Shown in pieces: positions 1 to 11,249 of a stretch of DNA of 64,000 nucleotides. Where the stretch lies: the NCBI GenBank assembly GCA_946894095.1, contig OX335654.1:16687687-16751686 (forward strand), given 5' to 3'. The notes under the pieces were generated by a model. It was not told the DNA's origin and did no database searches. It saw only the letters and a program-made list of their open reading frames with translations. The position numbers and the translations under genes were made by a program. This stretch comes from Incurvaria masculella (lineage: Eukaryota; Arthropoda; Insecta; Lepidoptera; Incurvariidae). Within the stretch, counting starts at the first letter, position 1; each line of letters opens with the position of its first letter.

Positions 1-21
1 AGTGTTTTTTTTTTCCGCGCA
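1..21 (+). promoter_or_regulatory. Candidate 3' splice acceptor at the duplication boundary
   Basis: A run of ten T followed by ccgcgcag is a strong pyrimidine tract plus AG. It could join an upstream leader exon to base 22. The same signal recurs at 6651-6668 at the start of copy 2. It lies exactly where the duplication unit begins, so an upstream exon, if it exists, would not have been copied. Confidence 0.4.
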
Positions 22-70
22 GGTCAGTAACAAGCGTGCCGTGCCATTGCCAATACGGAACGCTGTTTAA

Positions 71-148
71 ATGAATACGTGTTTCATTGAAAATAAATTA
101 ATACGGTTTCTAATTACCCGAATATCCGCAGTGTGTATAGTCCGATAA
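71..148 (+). promoter_or_regulatory. Upstream ORF in the SDR copy 1 leader
   Basis: If bases 22-159 are transcribed as leader, the first ATG is at 71 and opens a 25-codon frame ending TAA at 146-148, eleven bases before ATG160 and in a different frame. Short upstream ORFs of this kind often lower translation of the main ORF. Whether this stretch is exonic is not shown by sequence alone. Confidence 0.35.
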
Positions 149-159
149 CCAATATCGTT

Positions 160-3100
160 ATGCCTCAATATAAAACCAAATCGGCGCTAAGAGATCTGAA
201 GTTCAAAGCGGCCGGATGCTACGCGTTCGCGGCAGACGTCATGGGAAAGCAGCGGGACCGACTCCCGCCGATAGAGGACCGCAGCGGGGAGGTGGCGGTG
301 GTGACGGGCGGGGCGAGGGGGATCGGCCTCCACGTCGTGGCCTTCCTGCTCGAGTGCAACTTCACCGTCGTCGTCGGCGTCAGGAACACCAGCAAGGCGG
401 AGAAGGCTCTCGCCGACCTCGACAACGCGTCGCGCGCCGTCATCCTCCCTCTGGACCTGGACTCGCTGCGATCCGTCGAGAGGTTCGCGGGGCAGGTGCT
501 AGAGAGTTTCGGCGAAATCGACCTCCTGGTCAACAACGCCGGGATCCTCCTCGCGCCGTACGCCCTGACGGAGGATGGCATCGAGAGGCATTTCTCCGTG
601 AACTACTTGGGCCACTTCTACCTGACGCACCTGCTGATGCCTGCGCTGGCGCGAGCCGGCTCCGCGAGGGGCAGCAGGGTGATCGCGGTGACGTCGACCA
701 CCTACCTCGGCGGCAAAATACACTTCGACGACATCAACCTGGACGGCTTTAGGAACCCGTGCGAGGCGTACGCTCAGTCCAAACTCGCCTTGGTAAATAT
801 GAACATTACATATTTTGAGAAGGTAACAAACGTTTTATAGTGGTTTTCTAGTCCTTCCTTTTTTGCTAATCCTTTTTTTTGTGCAGCTAAATATCGATCG
901 TGCAAAGATCTTTGAACCTGTCGTGCCACAGAATTTTAAAATTTGTCGTGAACTGAAGAACTTGCTATTACTAGTAAATATGGACAAGATAAGATGAACA
1001 CAACAATAGTCAACACAATATGAGGCCTCAATTATTGGAAAAAACATTCAAAGTTAGTCCCAAATATATTTTCACAAACAAACGGCCAAAACCATTTTAC
1101 AAGCTTTTTTTACCTTGAAGAAAAATCCCTGGCTTGGACTTGTACGACCAGTTCTTAAATTTAATTAGGAAATGGTTTGTTGACATTGACGCACATTATT
1201 TACTTAAGCGCGAGGATACAAACTCGAATTACAAATTAATATTATTGTTAAATAAAGCGAGTTTAGAATTTAGTTCGTTGTACGCAAAAGTATGTCTATG
1301 AATATCTTACGATAAAAATAAACCGTATTTCATTATTTGAATATCCGTATTTCAATACCTACGTTTATTGTTTTTCATAGGTCAGTGGTTTTGTAAAAAT
1401 TTAGAATAGGTGATCAGCTATGCACGCGGTTGGGTGGCAGGAGGAAAGGTCCCACACAACTTTCAAGCCGTGTCGAGAATGCATTACGCTCTCCCCACCC
1501 CAATGAAATAGGTCCGTTGTAAGGTGAAAGTCCGATAGTTGGTGAAGGGGCTTGGACATTTTTAACTTAACTGGGTCAAGGCCTGATTGTTTCGGTGGGC
1601 ATAAGTATATTAAAACACATTTATAACCCTTTTTTATTGGCTGTTTCTTAAGGTGGCCCAACCTGGCGGGACTAACTCATTCGCGGGCACGGTACAAAAC
1701 CGTGCTATTGCGCTCTGGGACCTTCTCTGTTTCAAAGAAAAGCACAGGCTCCACAGATGTGGAAGATGCAACATTTCCACAAAACAGACAATGTACATAG
1801 ACTATGATTTGATAACATTTACGAAAATTGTAATTACAAAACGACTTTTAGCTAAAAGTAAACCACGACCGCTGTAGTCAACAATCTAACAAAAACCGAA
1901 TAGATTATAAATCTTGATTAAATAAGCTATGTCTGATGACTAATCTTTTTAAGATGTTCTTAATTTATCATTGCGTAATCTACCTCCAAAGTTATTGTAT
2001 AAAACGGGCGAAAAATGCGAACTTTCGGACCTTATAACTTAGAAACTAAACACACGTTTACAATGCCAACTACAATGACATCTAGTTTGATCAAATAAAG
2101 CTATTTTGTGCAAAATTTGGGATCTCTGACAAGTAATATGTGCGTGATCTTCTTTCCCCGTTTGTATGGGGAATTGGGGAGTTGAGCGGGATGGCCCACC
2201 TTGAAGGGCCCGTAAGCTATCAGCAAATTACGCTCCCCCATAGAAACTTAGTTTACTATCATAATTTACTAATCGAATATTTGAAAAACATTGTTCCAAC
2301 TAACTTGATTTTTGGTATCTAATATCATGCAAGGAATATCTGTGTTTGCACGTTTAATTTTTAAATGTAAAGCCATCAAAAAAATCTTTAAAAACAAAAA
2401 CGTGCAGACACAGCTATTTTTTGCCTAATATCTGATACCAAACATATAAAAAGTTGGAATATTGGTTTTTTCAATGATTACGAAACTAGGTTTTTATGGT
2501 ACGCGTATCATTTTCCGATGCTCATAAGCGCCCACCTTTAGGACATTATTCCAAATACTTTCGAGTTATATTTGTATATGGTCACAACCAAGTCATCAAT
2601 GTCCGTGGAAAGATTGGGACCGCACCCATTAGATGTGCTGCAACGTTTAAATATGCACAGCCTATTAGGCCAATTCAACTCGGCAAAGCCTGCCTGCCTT
2701 GTCATCGAATTCTAATGAATTCTAATGAATTCTAATGAATGGAAGCCTACATAAAGTGCTCCGAGGAGTTGTTCGATGTGATTCCACCATCGTTGTTCTC
2801 AGTTAGATCTACCCGTGCCAAGCATTCATCCTCTTACTGTAGATCTACCTAACTTACGCACGAAACGAATAGCAGCGAACTACACATATCGTGCTGCTAT
2901 AATGCGCTCATGCTTTCAAAGAGCCTAAAAATGCGTCTGTCGAGATGGCAAGAGATTCATTGCATCCCTCGCATAATTTCGAATGCTCATGGGCAATGTC
3001 AGTGTCCTAGACAACGACGGTGATTCTTGTCGCGCACGCGTTCTATATATATAAACATAATTATGTAGTAAAAATGTTTTGCCCCTGATTCCTATAAGAG

Positions 3101-3689
3101 GTCGCTTTCATAATGTCCAAAGAGCACAAGATCCAAAACCCAAAAACTCCAAATTATGTATCATCTATCAAGTGTTTAATTTGTCGGAGCAGTTCAACAA
3201 AACACTTGATACGTATGATATGATTTAATAGTGTGATCGTCCTTAGCGAAGACAGCTAGTCGCTAGTCAGACTTCCGAGAGGCAAACGCTGACAGATCCG
3301 ACGCTCTTTTTCAGATCATGAACAGCAGCTACCTGGCCGAGGTGGCGCGGCAGCGCAGCTGGCCCGTCGCCTTCTTCGCCGTGGACCCCGGCATCGTCAA
3401 CACGGAGGTGTTCGACGGGACCCCGGTGAAGAAGTACCTCGCCGCCGCCTCCCGCCTCATCAAGAGTCCCGAGAGCGGGGCCCGCTCCATCCTCTACGCC
3501 TGCCTCGACAGGGGTGTGAGGAGCAAGAGTGGCTCCTTCATCATCAACTGCGGAAGCGGCCGCCGCAGCCGCTTCTCCGTGGATCGTGGCAACCAGCAGA
3601 AACTGTTCCGCCTTTCTTGCGACTTGGTAAAGGTGCATCAGGAACAATTTGGCGAAACGGCGAGTGAGGCTTTAGTAACTCACTTATGA
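160..3689 (+). CDS. Short-chain dehydrogenase/reductase, tandem copy 1 (two exons)
   Basis: Exons 160-792 and 3315-3689 (211 + 124 codons, 335 aa). The splice is TTG|gtaaat to ctctttttcag|ATC, in phase 0. Classical SDR landmarks are present: TGGARGIG cofactor motif at residues 49-56, NNAG at 125-128, the structural Asn in SVNYLG at 148, Ser179 in VTS, and YAQSK with catalytic Tyr204 and Lys208. Exon 2 supplies the DPGIVNT segment. Sequence style matches the retinol dehydrogenase / DHRS-like group, which use NAD(P)(H) on retinoids, steroids or lipid aldehydes; the substrate here is unknown. The start is uncertain. ATG160 is the first in-frame ATG, but the frame is open back to base 97 and an acceptor-like site ends at 130, so an upstream coding exon is possible. 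Unlike the paralogue at 18097, no N-terminal membrane segment is encoded in this exon. Intron 793-3314 holds two MITEs. Confidence 0.9.
793..1647. other. SDR copy 1 intron, left part
   Basis: AT-rich intron DNA. No coding or repeat structure was recognised apart from a run of T before gtgcag at about 885. The same applies to 7440-8294 in copy 2. Confidence 0.6.
1652..2200 (+). mobile_element. MITE family A, TTAA-flanked, in SDR copy 1 intron
   Basis: About 549 bp with inverted ends GGTGGCCCAACC and a matching GGNTGGGCCACC-type right end. TTAA lies at the left (1648-1651) and a degraded TTGA at the right (2201-2204). Six other copies occur in the window. No coding capacity. TTAA target choice suggests mobilisation by a piggyBac-type transposase. 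Confidence 0.85.
2205..2499 (+). mobile_element. Palindromic MITE family B, right end missing
   Basis: Abuts MITE A at a shared TTGA. Two long arms related by inversion surround a short centre: tctgtgtttgcacg near 2340 is answered by cgtgcagacacag near 2400. The outer right end present in the copy at 44884 is absent here. Confidence 0.7.
2704..2740. repeat. 10-bp tandem repeat
   Basis: Three to four units of gaattctaat inside the SDR copy 1 intron; repeated at 9353-9389 in copy 2. Confidence 0.8.
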
Positions 3690-3721
3690 TTCGTTGTATA
3701 TACTGTCAAAGGATATTGCCC

Positions 3722-4600
3722 ATTTGAAAAGTGAAGCTAAAGATTAAGTACACTGTTCCCGAAAAATGCCTAAATTGTTGGAATTTAAAATGAACATGGA
3801 GACTTATGGGGTGATTGTTTCATTGCAGTAAGATTGCATAAAAAGGTTTGCTAAATAAATTGTGTTTTGACTTGCAATTGCGCGAACCGCGATTACGCAA
3901 GTCTGCAACAGATGTCGCTCGCATCAAGCTGTTTTCATTTGTTTTGTTGATATGGTTAAATATCCTCTTTGAAGCAAAATATTGGTTTATTAACTAAACT
4001 TGAACAATATTTACATAATCACATATTTCTTAGTAAATCATGGAAAAGTAAAAAAAACTAAAGAGAACTTTTTAATGTTTCACCCATACGGAGCAGGCAA
4101 AATACATTAGCCCAGATGTAATTTTCAAAGGTTGATATAATTATAGTTTCCGGTCTTCAGGACAACTGAAATAAATTTTAATATGATTATAATATGTACA
4201 AAAGAACTAAGCTTGTTTCATATAGGAGCATTCAATTGGTATCGTTTTTTTCGCCAATACAAATGTAGTTATTTTTACTGGGATGTTGTTGCTTCAAAGT
4301 CGATTATACATACGTACATATCACATTTCTTGGAATAAGCGACGTAAGTTCATAGTACGAAAAAATTTATTAACTTTATAAATTAAAACAGTTTCATGCG
4401 AGCGACATCTGTCAGAGACTTGCGTTATCGCAGTTCGTTTAGCGGATTTGGAAGTCAAAAGACAATTTATTTTGCGACGCTTTTTAAGGAATCTTACTGC
4501 ATTTACACAATCACACTATAAATATCCAAATTAATCTGATATTCCAACATTTTGGGAACAATCTACTTAATCTTTAGCTCCGGTTTTTAAATATCCTTTT
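3722..4600. repeat. Foldback structure downstream of SDR copy 1
   Basis: Two arms of about 200 bases (about 3725-3940 and 4385-4590) are reverse complements of each other at roughly 80% by eye, separated by about 440 bases. Matching landmarks in order: agctaaagattaagta, cagtaagatt, aaataaattg, ttttgactt, acgcaagtct, and cagatgtcgctcgcat. The left arm contains the poly(A) signal of the SDR gene. Confidence 0.75.
3854..3859 (+). terminator. Poly(A) signal of SDR copy 1
   Basis: AATAAA 165 bases after the stop codon at 3687-3689, the first good poly(A) signal downstream. It lies inside one arm of the foldback described at 3722-4600. Confidence 0.55.
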
Positions 4601-6547
4601 ACTTTAAATCTGCGAAATCCTCACATCTAGACTATTCATTGAAATACATTCTTTTTTTTTTGTAATAATAAAGATTTGTTTACATTGAATATAGCTTAAT
4701 ATTTTTTTTTTAAAAGCAGTCGATCGTTTTCGTATTTGCTTTGTGGCGCGTGCAGCGATATGCAACAATTTTAGAAAGTAAGTACAATATGAGGCAAATA
4801 TATGTATCCACTTCCGGTTTAACCAAAGATTTTACTTTTAACAATGCTGAAGCAAACTATGCATACCACCATGTTGAGAATGTATATTATAAAGCTTTGA
4901 TACCACATATGTATATTAGTTAATAGAAAGAATTGCAGAAAGGTTATATGTACATGCATTTTCATATCGAACTGGAAATATATAATTTGGTTGATTATTA
5001 GTACTTATGTGGTTTTAATTAGTTTCTGCTGATCTGATCTGAAAAATCACTTTAAATATTCTATGAGGACGGGGTAACTCAAAATATAAGGAATGTTTTG
5101 GGTACAGTGTAGTTAATCTTTAGTAGTAAGTAGTCAATTATACACAAAATATAACGAAGTCTCTTTACCATAGCACTTTACAAAAACAAACGGGCGTGAT
5201 GATCAAGAGTTTTAAATTTGACATTGGGTAACAAAAGAAAAGTATACTTTACATTTTTACGGGTGGGTAGTAGAATTCAAAACCGACTGACTTTAGCTCC
5301 TAGACGCTGCCGTACGAACGTTGGCATCCACTCTCCAGTTGTTCGAATGTGCAATGTATGCAACATTAGCGTATTTTTTTTAATTTTTTTGCAGACTCCA
5401 CACAAATCATTAAAAAAGTTAGCAGTACCTATTTATAAGTTTAAATATATAAAAGTGTGCAGTTAGTAAGTGTACCGATATAATTTTGTTTTTTGTTTTT
5501 AATATAATGCTGTTTTGTTAAATGTGTTAAGTTAACATTTTGTTAATATAGTATGATGTGTTAGCTATTTGTAAGGGGTGCACCGTGACACATTCCTTTT
5601 GTAAATTGTATGTGTATTTACCCTGTTGGTGTAACCGGTAGTGTTGACAGGTACAAATTGCCGAAAAAGCTCCGCTCAAAAACCTGTTTTTCTAACTAGG
5701 TTAAGAGGGTTGTCACCCTAACGATTCCCCATACTACGGGAGATAACTGCTCACCCTTTATTGGGTTTTTGAAAGTTTAGATTCTAAAATATATTGTCAA
5801 AACGTTCGTCTGTATGTTTTTAATTTTTTATTTACATTTTAGATTGGAAAATATTGCCTAAAAAACATTGAAAAGGTTGTCTTTTTTTACTGTCATATTA
5901 TAATTTTTTACTGGAAAATACATATATTTACATAAAAAAGAAAACATACAGACATTCAATCAAGCTTTCTCAAGTAATTAAATTTTTTTGGTTAAAATCT
6001 GATTACTTTTAGGGTTAGGGCCCAGAATACGATTTTGCTAGTTTTATTTACAGTCGGCGTGCACAATTGTGTCTTCGCTTGTGGAAAAAGAGTTCATTTC
6101 TTCAATTTTCAAATATCAGAGCCCCGTTCATTTCACGACAGTCTTAAACTAGGTTACTAAGGAAGAATGTGCCCGTGTTATCAACCAATTCGATATAACA
6201 AGGTTTAAATATGACGATGATCATATGATATTATAATCATTTTACATATCAAAGCAGAGGCCGCATTAAAAAATGTGACCGCGGCATGGGAACGGACGAA
6301 ATAAATCTCGACTACCATTGAGTTCATTTGTAAATATTTTAATAAGAGTTATTATGTACCCAGTTATTATGTAGTACATTATTATGTCGATAACAGAGAT
6401 CTTCTTTGCTCGACAATGAGTGTTCACTCGTGCCTCCCATGATATATCCATAATGCCTACCCATCGTCCATTCTCTGGGGGATAGCCAGCGTAGATGTGA
6501 GAAAACATGCGAGAGAATTTGATAAATTCTGAAGCAATCAGATACGT
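4601..6547. other. AT-rich flank between the SDR copies
   Basis: Only short frames, several T and A runs, and the small inverted repeat at 5808-5956. No gene recognised. Copy 2 equivalent is 11250-13196. Confidence 0.55.
5808..5956. repeat. Short inverted repeat
   Basis: Arms of about 35 bases: gtctgtatgttttt followed by a stretch ending atttacat (from about 5808), and the inverse ending aaaacatacagac (to about 5955). Repeated at 12457-12605 in copy 2. Confidence 0.55.
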
Positions 6548-6551
6548 TTAA

Positions 6552-6648
6552 GGCGCTAGGACTAGCCAACTTCTCGCGCCATACAAATGCACTTTTTAAC
6601 AAATGTAATAATATGTAGTGAAACGCTTCAGCAAATCCAAATAGAACT
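6552..6648 (+). mobile_element. MITE family C, cut by the duplication junction
   Basis: Starts after TTAA (6548-6551) with GGCGCTAGGACTAGCCAA and stops at the end of duplication copy 1. The matching element at 13201 continues to a proper right end. Confidence 0.8.
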
Positions 6649-6717
6649 TGTTTTTTTTTTTCCGCGCAGGTCAGTAACAAGCGTGCCGTGCCATTGCCAA
6701 TACGGAACGCTGTTTAA

Positions 6718-6795
6718 ATGAATACGTGTTTCATTGAAAATAAATTAATACGGTTTCTAATTACCCGAATATCCGCAGTGTGTATAGTCCGATAA
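6718..6795 (+). promoter_or_regulatory. Upstream ORF in the SDR copy 2 leader
   Basis: Same 25-codon upstream frame as at 71-148, unchanged in the second copy. Confidence 0.33.
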
Positions 6796-6806
6796 CCAAT
6801 ATCGTT

Positions 6807-9800
6807 ATGCCTCAATATAAAACCAAATCGGCGCTAAGAGATCTGAAGTTCAAAGCGGCCGGATGCTACGCGTTCGCGGCAGACGTCATGGGAAAGCAGC
6901 GGGACCGACTCCCGCCGATAGAGGACCGCAGCGGGGAGGTGGCGGTGGTGACGGGCGGGGCGAGGGGGATCGGCCTCCACGTCGTGGCCTTCCTGCTCGA
7001 GTGCAACTTCACCGTCGTCGTCGGCGTCAGGAACACCAGCAAGGCGGAGAAGGCTCTCGCCGACCTCGACAACGCGTCGAGAGCCGTCATCCTCCCTCTG
7101 GACCTGGACTCGCTGCGATCCGTCGAGAGGTTCGCGGGGCAGGTGCTAGAGAGTTTCGGCGAAATCGACCTCCTGGTCAACAACGCCGGGATCCTCCTCG
7201 CGCCGTACGCCCTGACGGAGGATGGCATCGAGAGGCATTTCTCCGTGAACTACTTGGGCCACTTCTACCTGACGCACCTGCTGATGCCTGCGCTGGCGCG
7301 AGCCGGCTCCGCGAGGGGCAGCAGGGTGATCGCGGTGACGTCGACCACGTACCTCGGCGGCAAGATACACTTCGACGACATCAACCTGGACGGCTTTAGG
7401 AACCCGTGCGAGGCGTACGCTCAGTCCAAACTCGCCTTGGTAAATATGAACATTACATATTTTGAGAAGGTAACAAAGTTTTATAGTGGTTTTCTAGTCC
7501 TTCCTTTTTTGCTAATCCTTTTTTTTTGTGCAGCTAAATATCGATCGTGCAAAGATCTTTGAACCTGTCGTGCCACAGAATTTTAAAATTTGTCGTGAAC
7601 TGAAGAACTTGCTATTACTAGTAAATATGGACAAGATAAGCTGAACACAACAATAGTCAACACAATATGAGGCCTCAATTATTGGAAAAAACATTCAAAG
7701 TTAGTCCCAAATATATTTTCACAAACAAACGGCCAAAACCATTTTACAAGCTTTTTTTACCTTGAAGAAAAATCCCTGGCTTGGACTTGTACGACCAGTT
7801 CTTAAATTTAATTAGGAAATGGTTTGTTGACATTGACGCACATTATTTACTTAAGCGCGAGGATACAAACTCGAATTACAAATTAATATTATTGTTAAAT
7901 AAAGCGAGTTTAGAATTTAGTTCGTTGTACGCAAAAGTATGTCTATGAATATCTTACGATAAAAATAAACCGTATTTCATTATTTGAATATCCGTATTTC
8001 AATACCTACGTTTATTGTTTTTCATAGGTCAGTGGTTTTGTAAAAATTTAGAATAGCTGATCAGCTATGCACGCGGTTGGGTGGCAGGAGGAAAGGTCCC
8101 ACACAACTTTCAAGCCGTGTCGAGAATGCATTACGCTCTCCCCACCCCAATGAAATAGGTCCGTTGTAAGGTGAAAGTCCGATAGTCGGTGAAGGGGCTT
8201 GGACATTTTTAACTTAACTGGGTCAAGGCCTGATTGTTTCGGTGGGCATAAGTATATTAAAACACATTTATAACCCTTTTTTATTGGCTGTTTCTTAAGG
8301 TGGCCCAACCCGGCGGGACTAACTCATTCGCGGGCACGGTACAAAACCGTGCTATTGCGCTCTGGGACCTTCTTTGTTTCAAAGAAAAGCACAGGCTCCG
8401 TGATGTGGAAGATGCAACATTTCCACAAAAAAGACAATGTACATAGACTATGATTTGATAAGATTTACGAAAATTGTAATTACAAAACGACTTTTAGCTA
8501 AAAGTAAACCACGACCGCTGTAGTCAACAATCTAACAAAAACCGAATAGATTATAAATCTTGATTAAATAAGCTATGTCTGATGACTAATCTTTTTAAGA
8601 TGTTCTTAATTTATCATTGCGTAATCTACCTCCAAAGTTATTGTATAAAACGCGCGAAAAATGCGAACTTTCGGACCTTATAACTTAGAAACCAAACACA
8701 AGTTTACAATGCCAACGGTTATCAGACATCTAGTTTGATCAAATAAAGCTATTTTGAGCAAAATTTGGGATCTCTGATAAGAAATATGGGCGTGATCTTC
8801 TTTCCCCGTTTGTATGGGGAATTGGGGAGTTGAGCGGGATGGCCCACCTTGAAGGGCCCGTAAGCTATCAGCAAATTACGCTCCCCCATAGAAACTTAGT
8901 TTACTATCATAATTTACTAATCGAATATTTGAAAAACATTGTTCCAACTAACTTGATGTTTGGTATCTAATATCATGCAAGGAATATCTGTGTTTGCACG
9001 TTTAATTTTTAAATGTAAAGCCATCAAAAAAAATCTTTAAAAACAAAAACGTGCAGACACAGCTATTTTTTGCCTAATATCTGATACCAAACATATATTA
9101 AGTTGGAATATTGGTTTTTTCAATGATTACGAAACTAGGTTTTTATGGTACGCGTATCATTTTCCGATGCTCATAAGCGCCCACCTTTAGGACATTATTC
9201 CAAATACTTTCGAGTTATATTTGTATATGGTCACAACCAAGTCATCAATGTCCGTGGAAAGATTGGGACCGCACCCATTAGATGTGCTGCAACGTTTAAA
9301 TATGCACAGCCTATTAGGCCAATTCAACTCGGCAAAGCCTGCCTGCCTTGTCATCGAATTCTAATGAATTCTAATGAATTCTAATGAATGGAAGCCTACA
9401 TAAAGTGCTCCGAGGAGTTGTTCGATGTGATTCCACCATCGTTGTTCTCAGTTAGATCTACCCGTGCCAAGCATTCATCCTCTTACTGTAGATCTACCTA
9501 ACTTACGCACGAAACGAATAGCAGCGAACTACACATATCGTGCTGCTATAATGCGCTCATGCTTTCAAAGAGCCTAAAAATGCGTCTGTCGAGATGGCAA
9601 GAGATTCATTGCATCCCTCGCATAATTTCGAATGCTCATGGGCAATGTCAGTGTCCTAGACAACGACGGTGATTCTTGTCGCGCACGCGTTCTATATATA
9701 TAAACATAATTATGTAGTAAAAATGTTTTGCCCCTGATTCCTATAAGAGGTCGCTTTCATAATGTCCAAAGAGCACAAGATCCAAAACCCAAAAACTCCA

Positions 9801-10338
9801 AATTATGTATCATCTATCAAGTGTTTAATTTGTCGGAGCAGTTCAACAAAACACTTGATACGTATGATATGATTTAATAGTGTGATCGTCCTTAGCGAAG
9901 ACAGCTAGTCGCTAGTCAGACTTCCGAGAGGCAAACGCTGACAGATCCGACGCTCTTTTTCAGATCATGAACAGCAGCTACCTGGCCGAGGTGGCGCGGC
10001 AGCGCAGCTGGCCCGTCGCCTTCTTCGCCGTGGACCCCGGCATCGTCAACACGGAGGTGTTCGACGGGACCCCGGTGAAGAAGTACCTCGCCGCCGCCTC
10101 CCGCCTCATCAAGAGTCCCGAGAGCGGGGCCCGCTCCATCCTCTACGCCTGCCTCGACAGGGGTGTGAGGAGCAAGAGTGGCTCCTTCATCATCAACTGC
10201 GGAAGCGGCCGCCGCAGCCGCTTCTCCGTGGATCGTGGCAACCAGCAGAAACTGTTCCGCCTTTCTTGCGACTTGGTAAAGGTGCATCAGGAACAATTTG
10301 GCGAAACGGCGAGTGAGGCTTTAGTAACTCACTTATGA
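6807..10338 (+). CDS. Short-chain dehydrogenase/reductase, tandem copy 2 (two exons)
   Basis: Exons 6807-7439 and 9964-10338, same structure and same 335-aa product as copy 1. The few coding differences are silent (an Arg codon CGC versus AGA near 7079, ACC versus ACG, AAA versus AAG near 7348-7364). All catalytic residues are intact (TGGARGIG, NNAG, SVNYLG, YAQSK, DPGIVNT). The intron is 7440-9963. Only about 157 bases of sequence upstream of the ATG were duplicated; beyond that the upstream DNA is the 3' flank of copy 1. Copy 2 therefore either carries its promoter in that short stretch, uses DNA of the copy 1 flank, or depends on transcription from upstream. Nothing in the ORF suggests a pseudogene. 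Confidence 0.9.
8299..8848 (+). mobile_element. MITE family A in SDR copy 2 intron
   Basis: Duplicate of the 1652-2200 insertion, carried along by the tandem duplication. It matches the family sequence better than the copy 1 version at most positions where the two differ. Confidence 0.85.
8853..9147 (+). mobile_element. Palindromic MITE family B in SDR copy 2
   Basis: Tandem-duplication counterpart of 2205-2499. Confidence 0.7.
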
Positions 10339-10370
10339 TTCGTTGTATATACTGTCAAAGGATATTGCCC

Positions 10371-11249
10371 ATTTGAAAAGTGAAGCTAAAGATTAAGTAC
10401 ACTGTTCCCGAAAAATGCCTAAATTGTTGGAATTTAAAATGAACATGGAGACTTATGGGGTGATTGTTTCATTGCAGTAAGATTGCATAAAAAGGTTTGC
10501 TAAATAAATTGTGTTTTGACTTGCAATTGCGCGAACCGCGATTACGCAAGTCTGCAACAGATGTCGCTCGCATCAAGCTGTTTTCATTTGTTTTGTTGAT
10601 ATGGTTAAATATCCTCTTTGAAGCAAAATATTGGTTTATTAACTAAACTTGAACAATATTTACATAATCACATATTTCTTAGTAAATCATGGAAAAGTAA
10701 AAAAAACTAAAGAGAACTTTTTAATGTTTCACCCATACGGAGCAGGCAAAATACATTAGCCCAGATGTAATTTTCAAAGGTTGATATAATTATAGTTTCC
10801 GGTCTTCAGGACAACTGAAATAAATTTTAATATGATTATAATATGTACAAAAGAACTAAGCTTGTTTCATATAGGAGCATTCAATTGGTATCGTTTTTTT
10901 CGCCAATACAAATGTAGTTATTTTTACTGGGATGTTGTTGCTTCAAAGTCGATTATACATACGTACATATCACATTTCTTGGAATAAGCGACGTAAGTTC
11001 ATAGTACGAAAAAATTTATTAACTTTATAAATTAAAACAGTTTCATGCGAGCGACATCTGTCAGAGACTTGCGTTATCGCAGTTCGTTTAGCGGATTTGG
11101 AAGTCAAAAGACAATTTATTTTGCGACGCTTTTTAAGGAATCTTACTGCATTTACACAATCACACTATAAATATCCAAATTAATCTGATATTCCAACATT
11201 TTGGGAACAATCTACTTAATCTTTAGCTCCGGTTTTTAAATATCCTTTT
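10371..11249. repeat. Foldback structure downstream of SDR copy 2
   Basis: Copy of the 3722-4600 foldback in the second duplication unit, essentially unchanged. Confidence 0.75.
10503..10508 (+). terminator. Poly(A) signal of SDR copy 2
   Basis: AATAAA at the position matching 3854-3859 of copy 1, 165 bases after the stop codon. Confidence 0.55.

Larger units (their letters stand above)
4..6648 (+). repeat. Tandem duplication, copy 1 (about 6.65 kb)
   Basis: Bases from about 4 to 6648 recur, in the same orientation and order, from about 6650 to 13297 (offset 6647 at the left, 6649 further on because of small indels). Each unit contains a complete two-exon SDR gene, the MITEs in its intron, the 3' foldback and about 2 kb of downstream AT-rich DNA. 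The right edge of copy 1 is abrupt: a TTAA MITE that is complete in copy 2 stops at base 6648 and is followed directly by the T-tract that starts the second unit. Because the window begins at the left edge of copy 1, further copies to the left cannot be excluded. Confidence 0.97.

Noticed and set aside
216..752. Long + strand frame overlapping SDR exon 1 in another phase (also 6863-7399), and minus-strand frames over the same exon
   Set aside because: Arg/Pro/Gly-rich translations of a GC-rich exon in the wrong frames; shadows of the SDR reading frame.
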